From Arthrobacter sp. B1I2 (GTDB lineage Bacteria > Actinomycetota > Actinomycetes > Actinomycetales > Micrococcaceae), in contig NZ_JAUSYC010000001.1 in assembly GCF_030816485.1 (NCBI RefSeq), forward strand, positions 2,418,001-2,482,000: 64,000 bases of DNA, given 5' to 3'. The translations under genes and the position numbers were made by a program. Below, piece after piece: positions 1 to 8,377 of the stretch. Positions within the stretch are counted from its first letter, which is position 1. Each line of letters starts with the position of its first letter. The notes under the pieces were generated by a model. It was not told the DNA's origin, made no database searches, and saw nothing but the letters and a program-made list of their open reading frames with translations.

Positions 1-522
1 CGCCTGTTCGTAATATCCCTGGTTCATGTAGTAGTAGAGGTTCTCGTCCGACGGACCGCCGGCACCCTCGAAGTACTGGTTGTACATGGGGCCGTACTCG
101 CCGCCCCACCGGGAGTTCGGGTTGAGCGTGTGATAGGCGAGGGCCGTTCCTGGATTGGAGCGGCCGAGGGCCTCGCTGACGCTAAAGGAGCCCGTGGGGG
201 ATTTGAAAGTGTCCTCCCAGGTCAGTCCTGGCGGGGCAAAACCTTTCAGCCCCGAGTAGCCCCAGTCCTGCCACTCCTGGATGTAGCCGTTGCCGGAGCG
301 GACGCATACGGTAATGGTCACTACGTTTGAGCTACGACTTTCCGCTGTGGCGAATGTGACCCGGTTGGCGCTGAATCCGGAGTATTTTGTTTGTCCGGCG
401 GAGAGGCGCTGGCAAGGGTTGTAGACCTGGGCGGAAGCTGTGGCGCTGCCTGTACCAAGGAAAGCGCTGCCCGCGAGGACGAGCACTGCCAAGGCGAGCG
501 AGATCGGTTTGGGTTTAGGCAC
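1..522 (-). CDS. Secreted YkuD-type L,D-transpeptidase-like protein, C-terminus cut by window edge
   Basis: The first 174 residues are visible. A GTG start at 522 follows a GAAGGTAG ribosome site. A Sec signal peptide (hydrophobic run LALAVLVLAG, cleavage near ATASA-Q) is followed by an extracellular domain. The stretch SPTGSFSVSEALGR at about residues 105-118 and the later GPMYNQYF resemble the catalytic fold of L,D-transpeptidases, which cross-link peptidoglycan peptides. The catalytic HG-x-SHGCxR segment would lie beyond base 1, so activity cannot be judged. An inactive or divergent YkuD-fold protein remains possible. Confidence 0.72.
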   Translation of the reverse strand, partial: MPKPKPISLALAVLVLAGSAFLGTGSATASAQVYNPCQRLSAGQTKYSGFSANRVTFATAESRSSNVVTITVCVRSGNGYIQEWQDWGYSGLKGFAPPGLTWEDTFKSPTGSFSVSEALGRSNPGTALAYHTLNPNSRWGGEYGPMYNQYFEGAGGPSDENLYYYMNQGYYEQA

Positions 523-789
523 AGGCTACCTTCTTATGGGCAGGGATAGCTTTCCCCGCAGTGTGGTGGGTTGGCAGACCCTAAACCCGCTCTGACGTGG
601 GTCGATACGGAGTCCGGGGCCGACTGCCCTCAGGCTACGACCCCGCTGGCCAACTGATGCCCTTTAATGTGCCAGCCACGCCGATGCCGTTTTTCCCGGT
701 GGTTCTTCGCGTCGCATCCATGGCTCTGGACTGTGAAGTCGGTCAGCGAAACGCCGGTTGATGCCCGACCCATTCCTACCGGGCAGGCC

Positions 790-795
790 TAGAGT
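790..795 (+). promoter_or_regulatory. TANNNT -10 box for a leaderless start
   Basis: TAGAGT ends 6 nt before the ATG at 802 and no Shine-Dalgarno sequence is present. This geometry puts the transcript start on or next to the ATG. It is one of about sixteen such starts in the window and supports the short downstream ORF as a real gene. Confidence 0.5.
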
Positions 796-801
796 TGGCC
801 C

Positions 802-954
802 ATGGGAATCATCATCGGACTTCTTGTCATCTGGCTCATCCTGTCCATCGTCGGTTTCGTCGTGAAGGGCCTTCTCTGGCTCGCCATCATCGGCCTGGTC
901 CTCTTCGTCGCCACCGGCGTCTGGGGCTGGCTGAAGCGCAGAACCAACGCCTGA
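802..954 (+). CDS. Small hydrophobic membrane protein (50 aa)
   Basis: ATG at 802 to TGA at 952. The 50-residue product begins MGIIIGLLVIWLILSIVGF and is almost entirely hydrophobic, with two predicted membrane segments (about residues 2-20 and 24-42) and a basic tail (LKRRTNA). A TAGAGT -10 box six bases upstream suggests a leaderless mRNA. Short membrane proteins of this shape are common and uncharacterised in Arthrobacter-type genomes. No function can be assigned. The topology (both ends inside) is inferred from the positive C-terminus. Confidence 0.6.
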   Translation: MGIIIGLLVIWLILSIVGFVVKGLLWLAIIGLVLFVATGVWGWLKRRTNA

Positions 955-1044
955 CCGCGGCCGCAGGGAAATCTTGCGGTTGGGCTTGTCCTGGTCATTT
1001 CAGGAGCACGGCGGCGAAGCCGGTTGCCGCTGTGGTGGGACCAG

Positions 1045-1209
1045 ATGTTCGGTGCGCTGGTCCTGTACCTGGTCATGACAGGCATTATCTACATCGTGCT
1101 TGTGGCTCCGCCGGAAGAGCAATGGTGGACCTGGGATTTGTATTGGCCGCAGCCTGCCCACCACCGCCTGGCCCCGCTGGTGGCAGCCCTCGATTGGATA
1201 GTTCCTTGA
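1045..1209 (+). CDS. Doubtful small single-pass membrane protein (54 aa)
   Basis: An ATG at 1045 (an in-frame TTG lies at 1024) opens a 54-residue frame with one clear membrane segment (ALVLYLVMTGIIYIVLV) followed by a Trp-rich stretch (EEQWWTWDLYW). A weak GGTGGG motif lies upstream. It sits in a roughly 400-base interval (955-1356) with no other convincing gene. It might instead be part of a decayed gene. Only the hydrophobic segment argues for coding. Confidence 0.28.
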   Translation: MFGALVLYLVMTGIIYIVLVAPPEEQWWTWDLYWPQPAHHRLAPLVAALDWIVP

Positions 1210-1240
1210 CCCCACACTCGACGGGGGCTGGGTGAGGGTG

Positions 1241-1360
1241 ATGGGTGCCACCGGCCAGGTTCTCGCCACATTCCTCGTTGTTTCCCTCCTCGTGCACGCA
1301 ACGGGCAACGCGCGGGTGGCCCTGGCCGCCGGACGGCTGCCCAAGCCGAAGTCCGGCTAG
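1241..1360 (+). CDS. Doubtful 39-aa ORF with one hydrophobic segment
   Basis: ATG at 1241 (in-frame GTGs at 1232 and 1238) to TAG at 1358. It encodes 39 residues with a hydrophobic stretch (VLATFLVVSLLVHA) and a basic end. It is in a different frame from the doubtful ORF ending at 1209, so the two could be fragments of one frameshifted small membrane protein. The stop overlaps the convergent corA end by 4 bases. No family is recognised. Confidence 0.22.
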   Translation: MGATGQVLATFLVVSLLVHATGNARVALAAGRLPKPKSG

Positions 1361-2352
1361 AGCCAGCCCTTCCTCTTGAAGATGCCGTACATAAGGCCGC
1401 CGGCGGCCACCATGAGGAACAAGGCCAAGGGATAGCCGAAGGACCAATGGAGTTCGGGCATCTTGTCAAAGTTCATCCCGTAGATTCCGGCCACGAATGA
1501 GGGCGCAAAAAGGATTGCCGCCCAGGACGAGATTTTTTTGACCTGTTCGTTCTGCTCGGCACTGGCCTCGTTCTGCCGGTTCGCAGTCAGTGTCCCGTCC
1601 AGGGTCAGGGCGTTCTGCAGCAGGTCGCGGAACGAGTCCGCCCGGGAGATCACCCGCTCAACATGGTCTTCCACGTCGCGCAGGTTGTGCCGCAGTTCGC
1701 TTTCCACTTCGTATTTCTCGAAGCCGCGCTTCAACTGGTCCAGCATCTCGGGCAGGGGGTGGATGGCGCGCTGGAACTGGATGACCTCCCGGGCGAGTTC
1801 ATATATTCGCCGGGACACCGAGGAATCCCCGCTGAACAGCTGGTCCTCGATCTCATCAATGTCGTTTTCCAGCCCTGCCACCACCGGCGCGTAGTCATCC
1901 ACCACACGGTCCAGCAGTGCATACAGCACAGCTTCGGGCCCATACCGGAGGAGGTCCGGCCGTCCCTCCAGCCGCTGCCGCACCCTGGCTACGCCTGCGG
2001 TTTCTGCATGCCGCACCGTCACCACAAAATTCTTCCCGGTGAAGACGTGGAGTTCGCCGAACTCCACGGTCTCGTCAGCATCCACGTACCGGGCCGGCCG
2101 CAGGACAGTGAAAAGGTTGTCATCGTAACGCTCCAGCTTGGGCCGCTGGTGGGCTGAAACGGCATCCTCGACGGCAAGGGCGTGGAGCCCGAACTCGGCG
2201 GCCACGGCAGCCATTTCCTCCACAGTGGGCCGGTAGAGCCCAATCCACGCCATGCCGCCGTGCCGGGCCAGGGTGTCAAAAGTTTGTTCAAGGCTTTCGG
2301 GCTCTGCGTGGCGGACGCCGTTGACGTAGACGGCGTTATCGATGATGGTCAT
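1357..2352 (-). CDS. corA: CorA-family magnesium/cobalt transporter
   Basis: 331 residues, the normal CorA length. The C-terminus carries the diagnostic YGMNF motif (GMN at 292-294) between two membrane helices (about 270-291 and 306-322), with a basic cytoplasmic tail ending FKRKGWL. The long N-terminal part is the cytosolic funnel and stalk domain that senses Mg2+ and gates the pentameric channel. The loop after GMN is FDKMPEL, similar to other actinobacterial CorA proteins. The ATG directly abuts the stop of the upstream AsnC-type gene (TGA then ATG), so the two are almost certainly co-transcribed and translationally coupled. Confidence 0.92.
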   Translation of the reverse strand: MTIIDNAVYVNGVRHAEPESLEQTFDTLARHGGMAWIGLYRPTVEEMAAVAAEFGLHALAVEDAVSAHQRPKLERYDDNLFTVLRPARYVDADETVEFGELHVFTGKNFVVTVRHAETAGVARVRQRLEGRPDLLRYGPEAVLYALLDRVVDDYAPVVAGLENDIDEIEDQLFSGDSSVSRRIYELAREVIQFQRAIHPLPEMLDQLKRGFEKYEVESELRHNLRDVEDHVERVISRADSFRDLLQNALTLDGTLTANRQNEASAEQNEQVKKISSWAAILFAPSFVAGIYGMNFDKMPELHWSFGYPLALFLMVAAGGLMYGIFKRKGWL

Positions 2353-2856
2353 TCAGGAGATCCTAGCCGCCGGAGCTGCGGCGCTGCTGAGACCGCTGAT
2401 GAGGGGCTCGGTCCGGTAGGGGATATGGGTGTGCAGGGCAAGGACGGTCTCTGTCCGAATGACGCCCTTGATCCTCAGGACCTGCCGCAGCGAGGACTGG
2501 AGGTTGTGCGTGTCTGTGGCCACCACCCGGCACCAGACGTCGCCGCGGCCGGAGATCTCATGGACCTCCAGGACCTGCGGGATGAGCCGCAGCGCCGCCA
2601 CAACGCCGTCGAGCTCGCGGTGGGAGACCTCGATGGTCACGAAGGCCACCACGTCGTAGCCCACCGCCTCAAGGTCAACCTCGCGGCCGCCCGGGCTCAG
2701 CACGCCGGCGCGCAGCAGGCGGCGCACGCGGGACTGCGCCGTGTTGCGGGCGATGCCCAGGGATTCGCTGAGCTCGCCGATCTGGATCCGGGGATCCCTG
2801 ATGAGGGCCAGGAGGATCTTCAAATCCGTGGGGTCCAACTTGTTCAAGATCGTCAC
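2353..2856 (-). CDS. Lrp/AsnC-family transcriptional regulator
   Basis: 167 residues. An N-terminal AsnC-type winged helix-turn-helix spans about residues 6-55 (LDPTDLKILLALIRD, then SESLGIARNTAQSRVRRL). A C-terminal RAM/ligand-binding alpha-beta domain follows (about 68-150, VAFVTIEVSHREL, DVWCRVVATD). The likely start is a GTG at 2856. It is fused end-to-end with corA (TGA-ATG junction), so it may control its own operon or metal uptake, although family members usually sense amino acids. It is divergent from the MFS gene at 3017 across a 160-base spacer, which makes that exporter another possible target. Confidence 0.88.
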   Translation of the reverse strand: MTILNKLDPTDLKILLALIRDPRIQIGELSESLGIARNTAQSRVRRLLRAGVLSPGGREVDLEAVGYDVVAFVTIEVSHRELDGVVAALRLIPQVLEVHEISGRGDVWCRVVATDTHNLQSSLRQVLRIKGVIRTETVLALHTHIPYRTEPLISGLSSAAAPAARIS

Positions 2857-3016
2857 TCTCCATCATTCAGGGATCCATAAGTTGATGATTGTGCTCAATT
2901 ATCCCCGCAAAATCAGAGACATAGCGCAGCTGTGCCGCACTCTTTAACCATCACAGTTGTATCCGCGCCGGGCTCCCACAAGGACCGCCTGCCGCGGCGA
3001 CCCCTAAGGCGGCACA

Positions 3017-4279
3017 ATGACGGTTTTCAGCGAACTGCGCATGCGCCCGGTCACGGCCGCGGCCAGCGGGTGGAATGCCTCCACCATGGCGCGGCTGGTG
3101 ATTTCGGGGGCGGCCATCTTCGTGCTCCTGGTGGGCGCCAACCTTGCCACGCCGCTGTACCCCCTGCTGCAGGCCAACCTCGGCCTGTCCAGCCTCGAGG
3201 TTACTGCGGCTTTCGCCAGCTACGTCCTTGCGCTGGTGGGAACGCTGCTGCTGGCCGGGCACTGGTCGGACCATATCGGCCGGCGGGCCGCCCTCCTGGT
3301 CGCTGTGCTGACCGGGCTGGCGGGTGGCTGGATTTTCGCGGAAGCGGGGACGTTGGCCGCGCTCTGCGCCGGACGGGCCCTGCAGGGAATCGCAGTTGCG
3401 CTCGCCACGGGCGCCAGCGCCGCCGCCCTGCGTGAGCTGCTCCCGTCCCGGCCGGAGTGGGCATCGCGCTTTACGCTGCTGGCGTCCTCCGGGGGAGTGG
3501 CAGCGGGCCCGGTCATTGGCGGGCTGTTGTCGCTGCTTCCCGGCGCCACCACGGCTCCCTACATCGTCCACTCGCTTCTGCTTGCCGGGCTCCTGGTGCC
3601 GCTGTACCTGATCCGGGCACGCCCGGCCATTATGGTTCCGGCAGTGTCCCGCCCGCTCCACGCCCTCGCCCCGCGACGTCCTTCCATTTCGCGGCAGGCG
3701 AGGGGCGCTTTCTGGCTGGCGTCCGGCGTCGGCTTCCTGAGCTTTGCCGTGTTTGGCTTCTCCCTGTCACTGGCGCCCGGTTATTTCGCGCAGGTCCTGG
3801 GCACGGACTCCCGGCCGCTGATCGGCGTATTGGCGGGCCTGCCGCTGGGGGCCTCGGCCCTGAGCCAGCTGGTCACCGTGCGCGGGCGGCTGACCGTGCC
3901 CGCGGGCCTGGCAGTACTGGGCGTCTCCGTCATACTGCTGGGGGCCGCCGGCGCATGGCACAGTCCCGTGTTGCTGGTGGGGGCCGCCGTCGCCGCTGGC
4001 GTGGGGCAGGGGCTGGCATTCCGGACTGTCTTCAACGAGGTGGCAGGCAGGGTTGAGCCGGCCATGCATGCCCAGATCATCAGCACCGTCTACGTGATCA
4101 CGTATCTGGGGAGCGCGGTGCCGGTCCTGGGCTTGGGGTGGGCCAGCGCCGTGTTCGGGACGGCTGCAGCTGTACAGGGCTTCGTACTGGTGTGCGGCGC
4201 CGCGGCACTCGCCCTGTCCGCCGCGACGCTCACCACCGCGTTAACACGGCAGGGCGGGCAGCGGACCGGCGCCCTGTAA
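3017..4279 (+). CDS. MFS efflux transporter
   Basis: 420 residues with 12 predicted membrane helices. The A-motif loop between helices 2 and 3 reads GHWSDHIGRRAAL, the signature of Major Facilitator proteins. Helix 1 is LVISGAAIFVLLVGANLATPLYPLLQ, typical of drug or metabolite exporters. The start at 3017 precedes about 25 hydrophilic residues; the internal ATG of MARLVISG (near 3086) is an alternative. It lies between two Lrp/AsnC genes (divergent at 2856, convergent at 4300), a setting often seen for amino-acid exporters. The substrate is not determinable from sequence. Confidence 0.85.
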   Translation: MTVFSELRMRPVTAAASGWNASTMARLVISGAAIFVLLVGANLATPLYPLLQANLGLSSLEVTAAFASYVLALVGTLLLAGHWSDHIGRRAALLVAVLTGLAGGWIFAEAGTLAALCAGRALQGIAVALATGASAAALRELLPSRPEWASRFTLLASSGGVAAGPVIGGLLSLLPGATTAPYIVHSLLLAGLLVPLYLIRARPAIMVPAVSRPLHALAPRRPSISRQARGAFWLASGVGFLSFAVFGFSLSLAPGYFAQVLGTDSRPLIGVLAGLPLGASALSQLVTVRGRLTVPAGLAVLGVSVILLGAAGAWHSPVLLVGAAVAAGVGQGLAFRTVFNEVAGRVEPAMHAQIISTVYVITYLGSAVPVLGLGWASAVFGTAAAVQGFVLVCGAAALALSAATLTTALTRQGGQRTGAL

Positions 4280-4299
4280 CGGACCCGGCCCTCGGAGGG

Positions 4300-4803
4300 C
4301 TAGTCCGGCAGCGGTCCGTGGTTGCCCTGGATGTGTTCAAAGACAAGCGTGGTTTCGGTGTGGCCCACCACGGGGTCAGTGGCAAGATTGTCCAGGACCC
4401 AGTCCCGCAGGTCTTCGGTGCTTCCGACGGCGATATGCAGCAGGTAGTCCACGGAGCCTGAGGTGTGGAAGGTCGAAAGCACGGCGGGCAGGTGCGGCAC
4501 GCGTGCAGTGAAGCGGTCGATCTGGTCCCGGTCATGGGCGCGGAGCCGCACGGCCACCAGGGCCTGCACCGACCTGCCGATGGCTGAGAGGCTCAGTTTT
4601 GCCTCATAACCCTGCACGATGCCCCGCTCCGACAGCGCGCGGGTTCGCATCAGGGCCGTGGACGGCGCGATCCCCACCATCTCGGCGAGCTGCTTGTTGG
4701 AGATTCTGGCATCGGCCACGAGGGCTGCCAGGAGGCGCTCGTCAATGGCGTCCAGCGGCTCCAGATGCGTCCCGGGCCTGATGTTCCTGGCATTCGTACT
4801 CAC
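4300..4803 (-). CDS. Lrp/AsnC-family transcriptional regulator
   Basis: An AsnC-type HTH (LDAIDERLLAALVADARISNK, LAEMVGIAPSTALMRTRAL) is followed by a RAM domain (VQALVAVRLRAHDRDQ, SGSVDYLLHIAVGST, TETTLVFEHI). I place the start at the GTG at 4803, about 167 residues, because AAGGAA lies 6 bases upstream. A second in-frame GTG at 4818 lacks a site. The gene converges on the MFS gene at 3017-4279. Lrp-like proteins are global or local amino-acid-responsive regulators. The ligand is unknown. Confidence 0.88.
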   Translation of the reverse strand: MSTNARNIRPGTHLEPLDAIDERLLAALVADARISNKQLAEMVGIAPSTALMRTRALSERGIVQGYEAKLSLSAIGRSVQALVAVRLRAHDRDQIDRFTARVPHLPAVLSTFHTSGSVDYLLHIAVGSTEDLRDWVLDNLATDPVVGHTETTLVFEHIQGNHGPLPD

Positions 4804-4944
4804 TGCGGTTCCTTCCACGCGGTCCTCAGTTCATCCTAGACCGCAGGACCCGCCGTCACAGGCGCGGCAGCTGCGCGTCCCGCCGAATATCCACACCGTG
4901 TTGCCGTCCTGCATTGCACGTTAATTCGCGGACAGCGCCTGGCG

Positions 4945-6183
4945 TCAGGCAGCCGTCACTTCCGCTCTGGGATTGACGACGGCGACAGTTGCGGCAGTGA
5001 GGCACGCCAAGGCCATGACGGCTCCGGCAAGTGCATTCCAGCCCCAGGCCTGGAAGGCCAGGCCGCCCGCCCAGCCCAGCAGGCTGGAGCCCAGGTAGTA
5101 GGCCAGGTTGTACAGCGATGCTGCCTGCGCCCGGCCAGTACTCGCAATGGCGCCCGTCCAGCCGGATCCGATGCTGTGAGCGGCGAAGAAACCGCCGGTA
5201 AACACCACCAGCCCGGACAGGATCAGCACCAGGGACGGGGTGAGGGTCAAGGCCAGTCCACCCACGGCGAGGGCAAGTCCGGCCAGCAGCACGTTCCGGC
5301 GCCCGTATCTGGTGGTCAGGCCCGCCGCCCAGCGGGAGGAGAAGGTGCCGGACAGGTATGCCAGGAAGATCAGGCTGATCACGGTGGTCGGCAACCCGAA
5401 CGGTGCGCCGGACAGCCGGAAGCCCAGATAGTTGTACACGGCCACGAATCCACCCATCATCAGGAAGGCCTGGGCGTACAGGGCCAGCAGCCGGATATTC
5501 CGCAGGTGGCCCGCGAGCGTCCCAAGGGCACTGCTCATGCCGGAGGCCGGGGCCGGGACAAATCCCCGGGCACGTGGCACGAGGACAAGGAACGCAACGG
5601 CGGCAACGCCCGCCAGCACGGACACTGCGAGGGTTGCCGACCGCCAGCCCCAGAGTTCGCCGGCCGGTCCGGCCATCAGCCGCCCGGACAGTCCACCCAG
5701 GGTGGTACCGGCAACATAGCTGCCCGCTGCAAGCGCGGCGTGGGCTTTTCTCACCTCCTCGTTGAGGTAGGCGATGGCGACGGCGGGAATGCCGCCCAAT
5801 GCCATGCCCTCCAGCAGCCGCAGGACCAGCAGCATGCCGAAGTTGGCGGACAACGGCACCAGCAGTCCCAGGACGGTTGCCGCGGAGATACCCCACATCA
5901 TGGCCTTCACCCGGCCGATCCTGTCCGCCAGGAAGGACCAGGGAATCACGGTGGCTGCCAAGCCCACGGTGGCGAGCGAGATGGTGAGGGCGGCCTCTGC
6001 CGCAGTGACGCGCAGATCGGCTGCGAGGAGGGGCAGCACTGCCTGCGTGGAGTAGAGCTGTGCGAATGTGGCCACACCGGCGCACGACAGGCCGGCCAGG
6101 ATCCGCCCGTAAGCCTTGGACCCCTTGGCATGGCCGTTCCAGGCCGGCACCGCGCCAGTCCCGGCACTCGCTCTTTGTCCCAT
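4945..6183 (-). CDS. MFS transporter, YnfM/arabinose-efflux type
   Basis: 412 residues from the ATG at 6183, with 12 predicted membrane helices. The A-motif is FLADRIGRVKAM and the mirrored loop is WAAGLTTRYGRRNVLL. The N-terminal hydrophilic lead (about 30 residues, to KAYGRILAG) is normal for this subfamily. An in-frame ATG at 6225 lacks a ribosome site, whereas GGAGG lies about 13 bases upstream of the 6183 start. It is divergently paired with the LysR gene at 6301, the usual arrangement for an exporter under LysR control. The substrate is unknown. Confidence 0.86.
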   Translation of the reverse strand: MGQRASAGTGAVPAWNGHAKGSKAYGRILAGLSCAGVATFAQLYSTQAVLPLLAADLRVTAAEAALTISLATVGLAATVIPWSFLADRIGRVKAMMWGISAATVLGLLVPLSANFGMLLVLRLLEGMALGGIPAVAIAYLNEEVRKAHAALAAGSYVAGTTLGGLSGRLMAGPAGELWGWRSATLAVSVLAGVAAVAFLVLVPRARGFVPAPASGMSSALGTLAGHLRNIRLLALYAQAFLMMGGFVAVYNYLGFRLSGAPFGLPTTVISLIFLAYLSGTFSSRWAAGLTTRYGRRNVLLAGLALAVGGLALTLTPSLVLILSGLVVFTGGFFAAHSIGSGWTGAIASTGRAQAASLYNLAYYLGSSLLGWAGGLAFQAWGWNALAGAVMALACLTAATVAVVNPRAEVTAA

Positions 6184-6300
6184 CAAGTCAGCGTAGTCCT
6201 CCGGCAACGGATGCCTCCAATGCATACTTCGTGCGAAACTGATAGCAAAATCGGATTGATTTCCCTTGGCGGAGGCGACGGGGGAGCGAAAGGGGCGGCA
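6184..6300. promoter_or_regulatory. Intergenic control region between divergent MFS and LysR genes
   Basis: 117 bases separate the two starts. A small inverted repeat TTCG-TG-CGAA lies at 6228-6237, flanked by AT-richer bases (GATAGCAAAATCGGATTG). LysR regulators bind interrupted dyads in exactly this position, so this is a plausible operator. GAAAGGGG at about 6289-6296 is the LysR ribosome site. Confidence 0.4.
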
Positions 6301-7275
6301 TTGGAACCGGACCGGAAACAATTGGCGCAACTGCTGCCCCTCCTGCCGGTACTCGCCGAACTGGGACGGACTGAACACGTCACGGAGACGGCGGAACTCC
6401 TCGGAGTACCCCAGTCAACGGTGAGCAGGGCAGTGGCCAGGGCCAGCGCCGCCGTCGGCACCGAACTCCTGGTCCGGGACGGCCGGGGGGTCCGCCTGAC
6501 TCCTGCAGCCCATACCCTGTTGCCCTATATCGAGCAGGCGCTCGCGGAGTTCCAGGCGGGCCTGGACCTGGTCCGGAATGAGTCCGAAGTGGTCAGGGGC
6601 ACCGTGTCCGTGTCGTTCCAGCACACCTTCGGGGAGGCCACGCTGCCGCTGCTGATCAGTGCGTTCCGTGCAAGGCATCCCGTCACCGGGTTCCGGCTCA
6701 GCCAGGGCGCGCGCAGCGCCTGCCTTGAAGAGCTGTCGCACGGAGAAGCAGACCTGGCCCTCACCGCGCCCGTGGCCCCGGCAGGCAAACTCCTCGATTC
6801 CGCGCCGCTGTACCGCGAACCCCTCCGGCTCGTGGTGCATCACGGCCACCCACTGGCGCGGCAGCGGATGGTGCGGCTGGCCGATATCCGCACCGAGCCG
6901 TTCGTTGCGCTGGGGCCCGGCTACGGGCTGCGTTCGCTGACGGACGCACTGTTCCGCGAAGCAGGGTACCGGCCCCGGATCGCCTTCGAGAGCCAGGATT
7001 CCCACACCGTCCGCGGGTTGGTCTCGGCAGGCCTCGGCGTCAGTATCCTGCCGCCGGGCGGTGACGCCCCCGGCAGGACGCTCCGCCCGGAAACGGGAGA
7101 CCTGGGGTGGGTGGAAGTACCGCTTGACTCCGCGCTCGCCTTCCGTGAAGTCGGCGTCAGCTGGCGGCGGCGCAAACCCGAAAGCGAACCCGTACCGGCC
7201 AGGTTGTTCCGCGAACTGGTGGTGGCCCAGGGGCCAGGTTTGCTGGCCGGGCTGGTGACCGGGGCGGGCCGCTGA
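6301..7275 (+). CDS. LysR-family transcriptional regulator
   Basis: 324 residues from a TTG start at 6301, chosen because GAAAGGGGCGG lies just upstream. An ATG at 6210 would add a tail that overlaps the divergent gene's control region. The N-terminal HTH reads ELGRTEHVTETAELLGVPQS then TVSRAVARASAAVG, which fits the LysR winged helix. A periplasmic-binding-like effector domain follows from about residue 90 (GTVSVSFQHTFGEATLPLLI). It is divergent from the MFS exporter at 4945-6183, which is the likely target. The inducer is unknown. Confidence 0.88.
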   Translation: MEPDRKQLAQLLPLLPVLAELGRTEHVTETAELLGVPQSTVSRAVARASAAVGTELLVRDGRGVRLTPAAHTLLPYIEQALAEFQAGLDLVRNESEVVRGTVSVSFQHTFGEATLPLLISAFRARHPVTGFRLSQGARSACLEELSHGEADLALTAPVAPAGKLLDSAPLYREPLRLVVHHGHPLARQRMVRLADIRTEPFVALGPGYGLRSLTDALFREAGYRPRIAFESQDSHTVRGLVSAGLGVSILPPGGDAPGRTLRPETGDLGWVEVPLDSALAFREVGVSWRRRKPESEPVPARLFRELVVAQGPGLLAGLVTGAGR

Positions 7276-7363
7276 CCGGACACGTGTCCGACGACGACGG
7301 CGGGCGGCGGCGCGGCGTGCCGTGAAGGATGTGTGCCCGCGCCCCAAAGACATCCCGCGCAAG

Positions 7364-7369
7364 TACCCT
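7364..7369 (+). promoter_or_regulatory. TANNNT -10 box fixing a leaderless GTG start
   Basis: TACCCT ends 6 nt before the GTG at 7376, and no Shine-Dalgarno sequence is present. This supports 7376, rather than the in-frame GTG at 7322, as the kinase start. Confidence 0.5.
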
Positions 7370-7375
7370 TGTGAC

Positions 7376-8341
7376 GTGAGAAACACCCAGAACCCCGTCG
7401 CCAGTCCTGCCCAGCCCGCGCCGGGGCCGGCCAGCAATCCGCTCCACGGCAATCCTCTGCACGGCATTACGATCGGGCTGGACATCGGCGGCACCAAGAC
7501 CCATGGCGTCCGCTTCGAGGACGGCCGCCCGGTCGCTGACGATTCGGCCGGGAGTTCCAACGTCCAGAACGTCAGCCGCGACCAGGCGGCACAAAATCTG
7601 GCGGAGCTTTTCGCCAGGATCGGCGGGGGCCGCGTGGACCGGGTCTACGCAGGGTCCGGCGGAATCGATACCGATGAGGACGCAGCCGCCCTGGCCGGCC
7701 TGATCCAGCCGCTGGCCCCGGAAGCCCGCGTCACCGTTGTCCACGACTCCCGGCTGCTCCTGGCAGCGGGCCGTGCCAGTACCGGGGTGGCCGTTATTGC
7801 GGGTACCGGCTCGGCCGCCTGGGGGCGCAACGCCGACGGCGGCGAGGCCAGGGCCGGCGGCTGGGGATACCTGCTGGGGGATGAAGGCAGCGGTTATTGG
7901 CTGGGCAGGGAAGCGGTGAGGCACAGTCTCCGCAGGATGAACCAGGGCCTGCCCATTGACCAGCTCACGGCAGCCCTCCTGGCATCATGCGGGCTGGACC
8001 ATCCCAACAAGCTGATCGCGCTGTTCCACTCCCCGGATACGGGACGGCGTTTCTGGGCGCAGCAGGCCAGGCACGTTGTGGAAGCGTCAGCTGCCGGGCA
8101 CCAGGAAAGTGCAGCCCTGCTTGACCAGGCCGGGCAGGACCTTGCTTCCTTGGCCGCGCAGGTGCTGGGCCAGCTGCAGATTCAGGGTCCCGTGATCCTG
8201 GGCGGCGGGCTGGGCATGAACGTGGCACCCCTGCAGGAGTCATTCCGCCGGAACCTCGGAGCCGCCGGGATCACGGACGTGAGGGTCCTGGACCAGGAAC
8301 CGGTGTTCGGCGTCCTGCAGCTCCTGGCAGAGCCCGCCTGA
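7376..8341 (+). CDS. BadF/BadG-type N-acetylglucosamine kinase-like ATPase
   Basis: 321 residues. An actin-fold sugar kinase: phosphate-1 loop GLDIGGTKTHGVRFEDG near residue 36, phosphate-2 loop VIAGTGSAAWGR, then GGWGYLLGDEGSGYWLGR and the adenosine motif VILGGGLGMNVAPL near the C-terminus. The GDEGSGYWLG segment is typical of the N-acetylglucosamine kinase branch of the BadF/BadG/BcrA/BcrD family, which phosphorylates amino sugars from wall turnover. It lies downstream of the LysR gene by 100 bases with its own leaderless-type promoter. The substrate is inferred from family only. Confidence 0.85.
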   Translation: MRNTQNPVASPAQPAPGPASNPLHGNPLHGITIGLDIGGTKTHGVRFEDGRPVADDSAGSSNVQNVSRDQAAQNLAELFARIGGGRVDRVYAGSGGIDTDEDAAALAGLIQPLAPEARVTVVHDSRLLLAAGRASTGVAVIAGTGSAAWGRNADGGEARAGGWGYLLGDEGSGYWLGREAVRHSLRRMNQGLPIDQLTAALLASCGLDHPNKLIALFHSPDTGRRFWAQQARHVVEASAAGHQESAALLDQAGQDLASLAAQVLGQLQIQGPVILGGGLGMNVAPLQESFRRNLGAAGITDVRVLDQEPVFGVLQLLAEPA

Positions 8342-8377
8342 CAGCCGAGCCGAACGAACGTGTAGCCGAAGGAACGT

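Noticed and set aside
5176..6300. Long plus-strand extension upstream of the LysR gene
   Set aside because: It is antisense to the MFS gene. LysR homology starts only after 6301, where a ribosome site is found.
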